DNA from: Pleodorina starrii
Taxonomy: Eukaryota > Chlorophyta > Chlorophyceae > Chlamydomonadales > Volvocaceae
DNA: 64,000 nt
Assembly: GCA_030267565.1 (NCBI GenBank)
Contig: BRXU01000038.1
Location: 930,001-994,000 of the forward strand
Direction of reading: 5' to 3'
Below, piece after piece: positions 1 through 9,028 of the stretch. Both the position numbers and the translations under genes were made by a program. Numbering within the stretch: the first letter of the stretch is position 1; each line of letters opens with the position of its first letter. The notes beneath the pieces were generated by a model that saw only the letters and a program-made list of their open reading frames with translations, ran no database searches and had not been told where the DNA came from.

Positions 1-605
1 AGAAGCGACGGCCATACTCACTTGAAAGAGCCTTACTCACTTGCGAGCTGCTGACACCAGCCAAGTCCTCTCCCGGCCGCTAGCACCACGATGTTACAGC
101 CAGCCACGACACGCCATGTCCAGGGAGACCACGCCAGGTAGCTAGCTCCGAGCTGCTCGCCACCCAGGCCGCCTGAGCATGTGTACCAGCCTAAACGTAC
201 GTGCAGCCTGCTGTGAGTTGTGATAAACAACGGGATACAATTTAGCGTCAAGCCGTCAACCTTAGCATTGTCAATGCTCTCAATCTAAATATGCAACTCG
301 TTTCTCGTTGCGGTTAATGCTCGTTGAGCAAGCATTTGTATTTCAATAGGCCAGCACCCCACTTGAAACTTCATTGCATTACAACAATCAAGCGCCATGT
401 GAATGAATGAATGAAGTGGTGTTATGGTTACGAACTGCATATAATTATGGTGCAACTTCACTGACGCTATGTGGGCAGAGCTTATAGAACTGGTGCACTT
501 GCAGAAGCTGAAGTTGGTTGGTTCCAGCTGTATTATTGTACTACTGCATGGTTGTATCAGTTTTTGGCTAGTGAAGTTCAAGGCGACCGCTCTAAGCCTC
601 TCAAA
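1..605. other. Single-copy-looking DNA, no gene recognised
   Basis: This stretch has visibly lower GC than the rest of the window and matches none of the repeat families seen later. It holds a short (TGAA)n run near 401-416. The open frames here are short and without recognisable motifs, so I do not call a gene. It may be the edge of the repeat block or an uncharacterised intergenic region. Confidence 0.5.
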
Positions 606-890
606 TGACTGGTAGCACATATAATAAATGGAAGGACATATTATGACCGGCCGGCTGTTCAGGTATGACTGGTACATAATGACCGATAACCCAGGCATGA
701 CTGGCTGCTTATGACTGGCCGGACTTGACTGGGCAGTCATAATGTACAAAATGTACGTTATGACTGCAAGCCGGCTGTTATGACTGGGATGTCACATATG
801 ACTGGACGTATGACTGGTCATACTGGGCCAACAGGCCATATGACTGGGATTATGACCGTGTGGTCACTATATGAATGGATTTATGACTGA
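606..890 (+). repeat. Dispersed TGACTGG motif cluster
   Basis: About a dozen copies of ATGACTGG or close variants (TGACTGC, TGACCG) lie within 285 bp, at irregular spacing, for example near 606, 665, 698, 710, 725, 761, 780, 798, 810, 838 and 885. The spacing is not that of a simple tandem array. It could be a decayed minisatellite or a cluster of protein-binding sites. Confidence 0.6.
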
Positions 891-904
891 GCCTTTCCCC
901 GAGT

Positions 905-1133
905 GAGGGTCGCGACGACGTGCAGTTACCGACGAGAGTGCACAGGCTTCGCTACCGAGGTATCCACCGTATCGTAGAGCAGGCTTGACAACTTTAACAT
1001 TAGGACAGGACTGTAGAAGTCCCCTAGGTTGCCGACTGGACTTGTCGGGCGGCCCGCAGAAGAGCGCCGCCGCATCGTGCGTGCATTGGCGGCTTGGCGT
1101 CCAACAACCAACAGTTTGCCCATCATGGTTTGC
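905..1133 (+). repeat. 229-bp inverted repeat, left arm
   Basis: This segment is found again in opposite orientation at 5541-5769. By eye the two differ at one base (CTTCGCTACC here, CTTCACTACC in the other arm read in the same direction). A minus-strand open frame of about 67 codons, starting MMGKLLVVGRQ and ending KPVHSRR, is conserved in both arms but matches no family I recognise. The arms are separated by LINE, satellite and SINE sequence. I see no duplication of flanking bases, so it is not a proven terminal inverted repeat. Confidence 0.85.
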
Positions 1134-1500
1134 TCCTTGCAACCTTTGTAATAGCAATATGCGTCAAGACGATCGGACCGGCAAGCAGAGCTGCTGTGGT
1201 GTGGTCGTGGGAAGAGTGTTTGCAATGCAAACATAGTTGGTTGCTTGCCGAAACGAAGATTCATTTCACGCCGTCATGTCAGAATTCCACTTTAAGGAAC
1301 GATGAATCTTCTGGAATTAATTATAGGCCGAGAGGTGATGGTTTGACCTCGGCCTCGGTCCATGGAGACTGCCAAACTGGTTTGTACTCATGCGATGTTG
1401 GGTTCCAATAATAAATTTACCGTGCAATAAAGAATGTAATCTTTTACTTATGCAGCCTTTCCGTCGGCCGAAAGTCTGCACTTGTCCAATTACTTCCATC
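1134..1500. other. Single-copy-looking DNA, nothing recognised
   Basis: Mixed-composition DNA between the 229-bp arm and a heptamer microsatellite. A minus-strand frame runs through part of it (926-1264) into the 229-bp arm, but no protein family is recognisable. No tRNA or repeat is visible. Confidence 0.45.
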
Positions 1501-1545
1501 CCAGATCCCAGAACCCAGAACCCAGAACCCAGAACCCAGAACCCA
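1501..1545 (+). repeat. (CCCAGAA)n heptamer microsatellite
   Basis: About six tandem copies of the 7-bp unit CCCAGAA (complement TTCTGGG), the first slightly degenerate. It is not the TTTAGGG or TTTTAGGG unit expected of green algal telomeres, so I treat it as a simple microsatellite. Confidence 0.85.
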
Positions 1546-1565
1546 CGGACATGGGCAATCCTACA

Positions 1566-1606
1566 GGGCGGGGCCCCCCTGGGCGCTTCGCGCTGGGGCC
1601 CCGCCC
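1566..1606 (+). repeat. GC-only hairpin preceding an A-rich tail
   Basis: The sequence begins GGGCGGGGCCCC and ends GGGGCCCCGCCC, giving a perfect 12-bp outer stem with a short inner stem closed by TTCG. It is followed directly by a (CAAAAAAAA)n tail. A structured head next to an A-rich tail would fit the 3' end of a small retroposon, but I see no other copy. Confidence 0.55.
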
Positions 1607-1656
1607 AAAAACAAAAAAAACAAAAAAAACAAAAAAAACAAAAAAAACAAAAAAAA
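1607..1656 (+). repeat. (CAAAAAAAA)n tail-like microsatellite
   Basis: A 9-bp period of C followed by eight A, about five units, directly abutting the 5'-truncated LINE that starts at about 1657. It could be the tail of the element holding the GC hairpin upstream, or slippage in a poly(A) tract. Confidence 0.8.
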
Positions 1657-1657
1657 T

Positions 1658-2581
1658 GCGGCACAGCACCAGCAGGACCCCGGTGCTGCCGCCGGACCGT
1701 CGGCACCCGCCGGGCCGGCCCCGGAGGCAGACCCGGCAGCTGATGGCCCGGCTGGCATGTCTCCCCTCGACCGCCGGCGGGCCTGGCAGCGGCTGTGGGA
1801 CTGCCCCGCAAGCAACCGGGCCAAGGCGCTCGCCTGGCGGCTGCACCATGGACGGCTCCCGTGCGGGGTGTACCTGGCCTCCAACGGTCAGCCACAGCAT
1901 GCCCACTGCTCTGCTCCTAGCTGCTCGGTGGACGGCAACCTGCATGTCGCCAGCCTGACCCACGTCTTCTTGGAGTGCGGGGCTTACACCGCAGCTCGGG
2001 TTTGGCTGGCAGAGCTGTGGGCAACAGTCTCCGGGGCCGCGGACTTGCCTTTCAGACAGCCGGCTGTGCTGCTGGGAGACTGGCCGGGAGGGTGGCCGGC
2101 CTACCCCACCAGCCCTGGGCTGCAGCTGCTGTGGGCAGCCCTTCGAGCCACTTGGCTGTGGGCGGTCTGGGGCCACTACCACAGGGCGGAGCCTGATGAC
2201 CATCCGTCGGCCACGGTGGTGGGCTGCGTCATTGGGGAGCTGCAGCGTCTCATGAGGGCACATTTCAGCATGGCGGTGCTCTCCGAGGACACTCTGGCGG
2301 GGCTGCCCCGGGGCCACATCACAGCACAGCTGAAGCCCGGCCGGCTGGATGCCTTCGAAGCCTCCTGGGCGCATGAAGGCGTCCTCTGCTCCGTGCAGCG
2401 GGTGGCTGGCAGCAGCCCGCGTCTGCAGGTTCATCTGTCCCGGGTGGCCCCGGTCCCAGCACCACAGGCACCCGCCGGGGGCGCCCAGGCAGCACAGCAG
2501 GTCTCCCCATCCGGGTCAGCCATCAGCGCCCAGCCCAGCCAGGCAGCAGCTCAGCTGACAGGGCAGCCGGGGCCGTCGTGA
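1658..2581 (+). pseudogene. LINE ORF2 C-terminal remnant, zf-RVT domain, open
   Basis: About 307 codons of the LINE polyprotein C-terminus, uninterrupted to a TGA stop. It has lost the reverse transcriptase, so it cannot support transposition. After a Pro/Ala-rich linker comes the stretch MSPLDRRRAWQRLWDC. Next is a zinc-binding region typical of plant L1-like elements (zf-RVT): CSAPSC, then 12 residues, then HVFLEC, giving C-X4-C...H-X4-C, followed by a VWLAELW helix. The domain is thought to bind nucleic acid during target-primed reverse transcription. The tail is Gln/Ala/Pro-rich and ends GQPGPS. Homologous remnants at 19533-23523 and 61498-62285 show this is the usual C-terminus. The upstream boundary is the (CAAAAAAAA)n tract. 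Confidence 0.85.
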
Positions 2582-4032
2582 GCGGGGTGTTGGGAGTGGG
2601 GGATCTCGGTGTCTGAGGTCCTTAGGGTGCGAGGGGCCTCGAGGGTGGGGGGAGTGCGGTGCGGGTTGCCTAGGGAGGGGGGTGCGGTGCGGGGCTTGCT
2701 GTGGGTGGGGCCGGAGGGGGTCTTGGGGGTCGGGGGAGCTTAGGAGCAGGGTTGATGTGGTGCCGGCTGCCGCGGGAGGCAGGTGCGGTTCGGAGGCTGC
2801 TGTCTTGAGGGGTCGCCCCCTGTGTGGGGTCTGTGGGTGTTTTGTCGCTGGCGCTCTCGTGCCTTGGTCTCTGACCCGGCGGTGCTGCCCCTGCGGCCTG
2901 GAGGGGGGGGTTCTTGGGAGTGGGGTGCGTGTAGCGCCGGGGGGTCTGGGGAGGGTTTCGGGGGGGGACTGGGGAGGGGCGGGGGGGCTTCGGTGCAGGG
3001 TTGGTGTGGTGCAGGCCGCCGTGGGAGGCAGGTGCGGTTCGGGGGTCGCCCCCAGGGTGGGGTCTGCGGGTGTCTTGTCGCCGGCGCGCTTGTGCCCTGG
3101 CTTCCAGCCAGGCAGTGTTGCCCCTGCTGCGCCCGTGGGGGTTCTTGGGAGCCGGGGGGACGTGGGAGTGAGGTTCCTGCGGTGCGGGGTGTCTTGGGAG
3201 GGAGGTGTGTCTTCGGGCCTGCTGTCTTGCGGGGACGCCCCCAGGGTGGGGTCGGTTGTTGTTTGTCTCCGGTGCGCTTGTGTGGCACCGTCCCTGCGGC
3301 TTTTGTGGCTCTGGGAGGCGGTTTCGGTGGTGCGGGGTTCTCTTCGGGCGTGCTGTGGGTTTTCTGTTTTCTCTGGTGCTCCCCGGTGGGGGGGGGCTCG
3401 TTTGCCCTGGTTCGCTGCGGCGGTTGCCCGGTTTTGTTTGTTGTTCCTGTTGCTGTCGCCCAGGGTGTAGGGTTCGCCCCTTGGCTGTTGAGGTTGTGCA
3501 GGTTGTGGTTGTGTTGTCGCTGTGGTCGCTGTTGGGGCCTTTGCCCATCCCTGGGGCTTGTCTCCGGTGACGGGCCCTGTTGTTGGTCCGTGGTGCTGGC
3601 CCGGGTGTTGGGCCGTGGTTTTGGCCCTGGTGTTGGGCCGTGGTGTTGGCTCTGGTTTTGGGCCCTGGTTTTGGGCCCTGGTGTTGGGCTGTGGGGTTGG
3701 CCCTGGTGTTGGGCCGTGGTGTTGGCCCTGGTGTTGGGCCCTGGGGTTTGGCCCTGGTGTTGGGCCCTGGTGTTGGTTTCAGTTCCCTCCTCGGTGTCTT
3801 GGAGGTAGGGGTGGCCGTGTGTGCCGCCCGTGCAGCAGTGGCTCCTGGCCCCTTGCTGCCCCCGTCCCTGTCCCTGTCCTGTCTGCGAGTTTAGGCGTTG
3901 CTTGGCTTTTTCTCTCTCCTTGGCTCCTTGCGGTGGTTTTTTGGGCTTCTTGCCAGGCTGTTGCGGCTTGCCGGTCTTGCTCAGCTTGCCCGTTGGGCTT
4001 CGCTTTCCCAGTCCTTGTAACGTCCCTTGCAG
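2582..4032 (+). other. LINE 3' UTR, G-rich
   Basis: Non-coding tail of the LINE at 1657-4041, strongly G/T-biased on the sense strand. It contains long G runs (about 2880-2995) able to form G-quadruplexes and a GTGTTGGGCC-type minisatellite (about 3576-3780), and ends with a pyrimidine-rich part (CTTTTTCTCTCTCC-like) and CCTTGTAACGTCCC before the poly(A). Long open frames cross it on both strands because stop codons are rare in such biased sequence; they are not genes. Confidence 0.85.
3576..3780 (+). repeat. Minisatellite within the LINE 3' UTR
   Basis: Tandem imperfect units built on CCCTGGTGTTGGG and CCGTGGTGTTGG. Each LINE copy in the window carries it with a different number and order of units, so it behaves as a variable-number repeat. 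On the opposite strand it reads as a Pro/Gln/Thr/Asn-rich low-complexity frame. Confidence 0.85.
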
Positions 4033-4041
4033 AAAAAAAAA

Positions 4042-4867
4042 GAAAGCCGTTCTGAGGGCCCGTGAGGCCTTCAAAGGGCCCGGAATGCCGTCGGAGGGAC
4101 CGGAAGGCACTTGGGGAGCCCGGATGGCTTTCTGTGGGCTGGAAGCCTTTGGAAGGCCTGGAAGGCGATCAGAGGGCCCGGAAGGCCGTTTGGGAGCCCC
4201 AGAACGCCTTTGGGGGGGGCCCAGAAGGCCTTCAGAAGCCCGGCAGGCCCTCGGGGGGCAGGAAGCCGTTCTGAGGGCCCGTGAGGCCTTCAAAGGGCCC
4301 GGAATGCCGTCGGAGGGACCGGAAGGCACTTGGGGAGCCCGGATGGCTTTCTGTGGGCTGGAAGCCTTTGGAAGGCCTGGAAGGTGATCAGAGGGCCCGG
4401 AAGGCCGTTTGGGAGCCCCAGAACGCCTTCGGGGGGCCCGGAATGCCTTCAGAAGCCCGGCAGGCCCTCGGGGGCCAGGAAGCCGTTCTGAGGGCCCGTG
4501 AGCCCTTCAAAGGGCCCGGAATGCCGTCGGAGGGACCGGATGGCACTTGGGGAGCCCGGATGGCTTTCTGTGGGCTGGAAGCCTTTGGAAGGCCTGGAAG
4601 GCGATCAGAGGGCCCGGAAGGCCGTTTGGGAGCCCCAGAATGCCTTCGGGGGGCCCGGAAGGCCTTCAGAAGCCCGGCAGGCCCTCGGGGGCCAGGAAGC
4701 CGTTCTGAGGGCCCGTGAGCCCTTCAAAGGGCCCGGAATGCCGTCGGAGGGACCGGAAGGCACTTGGGGAGCCCGGATGGCTTTCTGTGGGCTGGAAGCC
4801 TTTGGAAGGCCTGGAAGGTGATCAGAGGGCCCGGAAGGCCTTCTGAGGGCCCGTGAGGCCTTCAAAG
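4042..4867 (+). repeat. 217-bp satellite array (about 3.8 units)
   Basis: Tandem units of 217-219 bp, for example the same phase at 4062, 4281, 4498 and 4715. Each unit is rich in AAGGCCTT, GGGCCC and GGAAGGCC. This is the only array in this orientation; the other arrays in the window read the opposite way. It begins at a LINE poly(A) tail and ends at the 5' end of a SINE. Confidence 0.92.
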
Positions 4868-5121
4868 GTAAGTTCTACACCGAAAGTTAAGGCACTGCTT
4901 TCGGCCCGGGTGACCCGGGTTCAAGTCCCATTAAGGACATTTGGAACTTACCTGCGTCCCACAGAAGTAGGCAATGGTACCTTGGCCGGCAACAGGGAAA
5001 CCTTGCAATTCCCCCCGGGATCCCGGGATCGAAACTGGTCAGTGACCATTACCCGGGGTGTGATGAGAAAGGAGGGTGCCCATTCCTGTCCCTGTCCCGT
5101 CCGGAGGTTTACAAGACTCAT
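4868..5121 (+). mobile_element. SINE, 5' complete, 3' part cut off by a LINE
   Basis: Starts with the family 5' end GTAAGTTCTACACCG and includes the tRNA-like head with GGGTTCAAGTCCC. It continues to ...TTTACAAGACTCAT, where it abuts LINE 3' UTR sequence. The same SINE/LINE junction exists in inverted orientation at 9028/9029, so the two regions descend from one nested insertion. Confidence 0.85.
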
Positions 5122-5540
5122 GCGGGTTGCCTAGGGAGGGGGGTTCGGTGCGGGGCTTGCTGTGGGTGGGGCCGGAGGGGGTCTTGGGGGTCGGGGGAGC
5201 TTAGGAGCAGGGTTGGTGTGGTGCAGGCTGCCGCGGGAGGCAGGTGCGGTTCGGAGGCTGCTGTCTTGAGGGGTCGCCCCCTGTGTGGGGTCTGTGGGTG
5301 TTTTGTCGCTGGCGCTCTCGTGCCTTGGTCTCTGACCCGGCGGTGCTGCCCCTGCGGCCTGGAGGGGGGGGTTCTTGGGAGTGGGGTGCGTGTGGCGCCG
5401 GGGGGTCTGGGGAGGGTTTCGGGGGGGGACTGGGGAGGGGCGGGGGGGCTTCGGTGCAGGGTTGGTGTGGTGCAGGCCGCCGTGGGAGGCAGGTGCGGTT
5501 CGGGGGTCGCCCCCAGGGTGGGGTCTGCGGGTGTCTTGTG
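5122..5540 (+). mobile_element. LINE 3' UTR fragment
   Basis: Matches the G-rich first part of the LINE 3' UTR (compare about 2660-3080) in sense orientation. It lacks the minisatellite and poly(A) because it is cut at 5540 by the right 229-bp inverted-repeat arm. Confidence 0.85.
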
Positions 5541-5769
5541 GCAAACCATGATGGGCAAACTGTTGGTTGTTGGACGCCAAGCCGCCAATGCACGCACGAT
5601 GCGGCGGCGCTCTTCTGCGGGCCGCCCGACAAGTCCAGTCGGCAACCTAGGGGACTTCTACAGTCCTGTCCTAATGTTAAAGTTGTCAAGCCTGCTCTAC
5701 GATACGGTGGATACCTCGGTAGTGAAGCCTGTGCACTCTCGTCGGTAACTGCACGTCGTCGCGACCCTC
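5541..5769 (-). repeat. 229-bp inverted repeat, right arm
   Basis: Near-identical inverted copy of 905-1133 (one visible mismatch). It begins GCAAACCATGATGGGC and ends GCGACCCTC on the plus strand. The frame MMGKLLVVGRQ...KPVHSRR is readable here on the plus strand. It follows a broken LINE 3' UTR, which shows that rearrangement rather than simple insertion placed it here. Confidence 0.85.
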
Positions 5770-6257
5770 GCAAACAGTTCCGCTGTCCTTCTATTGGCAA
5801 GTCAGCCTGCGTGATATGTGAATGATACACTCCACGTCTACTGTCATGTTACTTAAGCCAATGCGCTCGCGGGAAGAGTTGCACAGTGCCGAGACGGAGC
5901 GTGATGCTGAACATGGGTGGATTGCTCAAGCCGCAGGCATTTCGGGTATAAAGCTCTGGCTGTCTATCAGCAGGACTTTCAGGACACTCTCACACTTGAC
6001 GCCCTCGCCGCTCGCTTTGGAAATGATGCCGTATTTCGATCCATGCGCTCATGCACCCGGCGGGATGACGTGATTCACGCGGCGCCGGCAGGCCTTGCTG
6101 ACGACTCCGCAAGCAGGCATTTCGGGGATAAAGCTCTGGCTATATATCAGCAGGACTGTCCACACTTTCGCCTTCGCACTCAACTTAACCCGTACGGATT
6201 GAACGGGGCCCCGCCCTTTTTCCGGCTTCAAGGAAGCCGACACCAACCCCTTGTTTG
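5770..6257 (+). other. Unique segment with a duplicated 45-bp coding-like motif
   Basis: No match to the repeat families. A plus-strand frame (5917-6273) contains the motif RHFG-x-KALA-x-YQQD twice, at about 5933-5977 and 6113-6157, exactly 180 bp (60 codons) apart and in the same frame. I recognise no protein family. It may be a remnant of a gene with 60-residue repeats, or a duplicated non-coding piece that happens to be open. Confidence 0.4.
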
Positions 6258-7250
6258 GCATGGCGGCTGCTAGGCTGGCTGACCGGGCCGAGGGCAGTGA
6301 TGGGGGGGAGGAGCGGGGCCGCATCCAGCCGGGGCTGGGCGTGGGGTTCATGGCAAACCACCGGCTGCGGCTGGGCGCTTGCTGAGCCAGCCAGTGTTGG
6401 TGCCAGCGGGCCTCCTGTTGCTGTAGCTGGCTGTGCGGCTGCTCGGGCCACGCCGCGGGCATGAGGGGCTCCGTGTCCTGGTCCCGGCCCCAGCTGTGAC
6501 CGCGGGCGGTGAGGCGGTGGCGCACCTCACTCACTGTGTAGTGGATGAGGGGCAGCGTGCCGTGGCCGTGGCTGAGGGGGTAGCACTGGACCGAGTCCCA
6601 AAGCCCCAGCAGCTGGTATTCCACTGGCCATGAGGAGGCACGTTGGGCCGGGGGCGCCTCGCTGTATCGCTGATGGTCCTCCAAGGTCCAGTGTCGGTGC
6701 GGCTTGCGGCCCGGCAGCACGCAGGCTGCAGGCCAGTCGGCGTCCCCTGCTGCTCCGGCCTGCTCGCTGTCTGGGGGCACCAAGCGGCCGTTGGGCAGGA
6801 CGGCCCACAAGACTCCCGTAGGGCTGCTTACCCGGCTGCCATCGGGCGACAGGAGCCAGTCGGGCGCCGGCGGCAGTCTCCGCCAGTCGGTTGGGATGGC
6901 CCCAAGGACCGCCTGCATGAGGGGTTCGTGCTGGGTCATGGGCGACGCTGCACGGAGCTCGGCCAGGGTGCGGGGTCCCAGGTGGGCGGTCCCAGCCGGC
7001 GGGGTGAAGGGCTGGTCGGTGGCGGGGTCACGCAGGGCTGCATTGAAGAACAGGGGCTCATGCAGGATGGCACGCGCGTCCGTGGTCTCTGGGTAGGCCA
7101 GCCGGGTCGGGAGCGAGGAGCGGTAGGACTGCACCAGGCTGGCAATGAACGTAGGCAGGCTGGGGGGCGGTTCCACCGTGCCATACACCCAGCCCCACCC
7201 AGTGGTCCCATCCGGCCTGTACTCATCGAGCAGACCCCGCATGATCTGCT
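6258..7250 (-). pseudogene. LINE ORF2 internal fragment, truncated both ends
   Basis: Minus-strand fragment of the region between the reverse transcriptase and the C-terminal zinc domain: it reads from QIMRGLLDEYRPDG through HWTLEDHQRY and GLWDSVQCYPLSHG to the Pro/Ser-rich linker. Compared with 19533-23523 it lacks about 30 bp in the DPLDPELPP region (an in-frame loss with GCAGT at both edges) and about 10 bp near 6287. It has no reverse transcriptase motifs and no stop of its own. At 7251-7276 a 13-bp sequence is tandemly duplicated at the junction to satellite DNA. This is dead transposon debris. Confidence 0.85.
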
Positions 7251-7276
7251 CGATTGTTTCTGCCGATTGTTTCTGC

Positions 7277-7670
7277 CCCCCGAGGGCCTTCCGGGCTTCT
7301 GAAGGCCTTATGGGCCCCCCCCAAAGGCGTTCTGGGGCTCCCAAACGGCCTTCCGGACCCTCTGATCGCCTTCCAGGCCTTCCAAAGGCTTCCAGCCCAC
7401 AGAAAGCCATCCGGGCTCCCCAAGTGCCTTCCGGTCCCTCCGACAGCATTCCGGGCCCTTTGAAGGCCTCACGGGCCCTCAAAAAAAAAGAACGGCTTCC
7501 TGCCCCCCGAGGGCCTAATGGGCTTCTGAAGGCCTTCTGGGCCCCCCCCAAAGGCGTTCTGGGGCTCCCAAACGGCCTTCCGGGCCCTCTGATCGCCTTC
7601 CAGGCCTTCCAAAGGCTTCCAGCCCACAGAAAGCCATCCGGGCTCCCCAAGTGCCTTCCGGTCCCTCCGA
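7277..7670 (-). repeat. 217-bp satellite, about 1.8 units
   Basis: Two satellite monomers, opposite in orientation to 4042-4867. Within them CCCTCAGAACGG has become CCCTC plus nine A plus GAACGG (7481-7489), a pure A-tract gain. The array ends at the poly(T) of an inverted SINE. Confidence 0.9.
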
Positions 7671-7819
7671 TTTTTTTTTTTGAATTCCGGAGGAACCCCG
7701 ACTCGGGACATGGGACACACATGTTGTCTGGCGGCTCCACTGATGCTGCCACTTCTGCTGAGTAGCTAGCGTGCCAGGCGACTCCAAGGGCAAGCTGGAT
7801 GGTGCTGATGACTGTATGA
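7671..7819 (-). mobile_element. SINE 3' part, minus strand
   Basis: Poly(T) 7671-7681 is the complement of the SINE poly(A) tail, followed by GAATTCCGGAGGAACC and the rest of the 3' third. The element is split by the LINE at 7820-9028 and resumes at 9029. ATGA is duplicated at 7816-7819 and 9029-9032. Confidence 0.88.
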
Positions 7820-9028
7820 TTTTTTTTTCTGCGAGGGACGTTACAAGGACTGGGAAAGCGAAGCCCAACGGGCAAGCCGAGCAAGACCGGCAAGCCGCAA
7901 CAGCCTGGCAAGAAGCCCAAAAAACCACCGCAAGGAGCCAAGGAGAGAGAAAAAGCCAAGCAACGCCTAAACTCGCAGACAGGACAGGGACAGGGACGGG
8001 GGCAGCAAGGGGCCAGGAGCCACTGCTGCACGGGCGGCACACACGGCCACCCCTACCTCCAAGACACCGAGGAGGGAACTGAAACCAACACCAGGGCCCA
8101 ACACCAGGGCCAAACCCCAGGGCCCAACACCAGGGCCAACACCACGGCCCAACACCAGGGCCAACCCCACAGCCCAACACCAGGGCCCAACACCAGGGCC
8201 CAAAACCAGAGCCAACACCACGGCCCAACACCAGGGCCAAAACCACGGCCCAACACCCGGGCCAGCACCACGGACCAACAACAGGGCCCGTCACCGGAGA
8301 CAAGCCCCAGGGATGGGCAAAAGCCCCAACAGTGACCACAGCGACAACACAACCACAACCTGCACAACCGCCTCCCAGAGCCACAAAAGCCGCAGGGACG
8401 GTGCCACACAAGCGCACCGGAGACAAACAACAACCGACCCCACCCTGGGGGCGTCCCCGCAAGACAGCAGGCCCGAAGACACACCTCCCTCCCAAGACAC
8501 CCCGCACCGCAGGAACCTCACTCCCACGTCCCCCCGGCTCCCAAGAACCCCCACGGGCGCAGCAGGGGCAACACTGCCTGGCTGGAAGCCAGGGCACAAG
8601 CGCGCCGGCGACAAGACACCCACAGATCCCACCCTGGGGGCGACCCCCGAACCGCACCTGCCTCCCACGGCGGCCTGCACCACACCAACCCTGCACCGAA
8701 GCCCCCCCGCCCCTCCCCAGTCCCCCCCCGAAACCCTCCCCAGACCCCCCGGCGCCACACGCACCCCACTCCCAAGAACCCCCCCCTCCAGGCCGCAGGG
8801 GCAGCACCGCCGGGTCAGAGACCAAGGCACGAGAGCGCCAGCGACAAAACACCCACAGACCCCACACAGGGGGCGACCCCTCAAGACAGCAGCCTCCGAA
8901 CCGCACCTGCCTCCCGCGGCAGCCTGCACCACACCAACCCTGCTCCTAAGCTCCCCCGACCCCCAAGACCCCCTCCGGCCCCACCCACAGCAAGCCCCGC
9001 ACCGCACCCCCCTCCCTAGGCAACCCGC
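7820..9028 (-). mobile_element. LINE 3' UTR inserted into a SINE
   Basis: Minus-strand LINE beginning with poly(T) (7820-7828) and CTGCGAGGGACG, running back through the minisatellite and G-rich parts to ...CAACCCGC. It lies inside a SINE and is flanked by the 4-bp duplication ATGA, consistent with target-primed insertion. No LINE ORF sequence is included. Confidence 0.87.

Larger units (their letters stand above)
1657..4041 (+). mobile_element. 5'-truncated LINE: ORF end, full 3' UTR, poly(A)
   Basis: A LINE copy in sense orientation. It enters the ORF in the C-terminal quarter, passes the stop at 2579-2581, carries a complete G-rich 3' UTR of about 1.45 kb and ends in nine A residues (4033-4041) after CCCTTGCAG. 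Satellite DNA follows directly. This copy best defines the 3' half of the family. The endonuclease and reverse transcriptase regions are missing, as expected of incomplete target-primed reverse transcription. Confidence 0.88.

Noticed and set aside
285..749. Minus-strand 154-codon frame as a gene
   Set aside because: No domain, no conserved counterpart, and composition unlike the one convincing gene here. I could not support it.
1501..1545. Telomere-like repeat
   Set aside because: The unit is CCCAGAA/TTCTGGG, not a known telomeric heptamer or octamer, and it is only about six units long inside the sequence.
2670..4055. Long Gly/Cys/Trp-rich frames (plus) and Pro/Gln/Thr-rich frames (minus) over LINE 3' UTRs
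   Set aside because: They follow the ORF stop of the LINE, occur in all six frames and change with minisatellite copy number. They are antisense or UTR artefacts.
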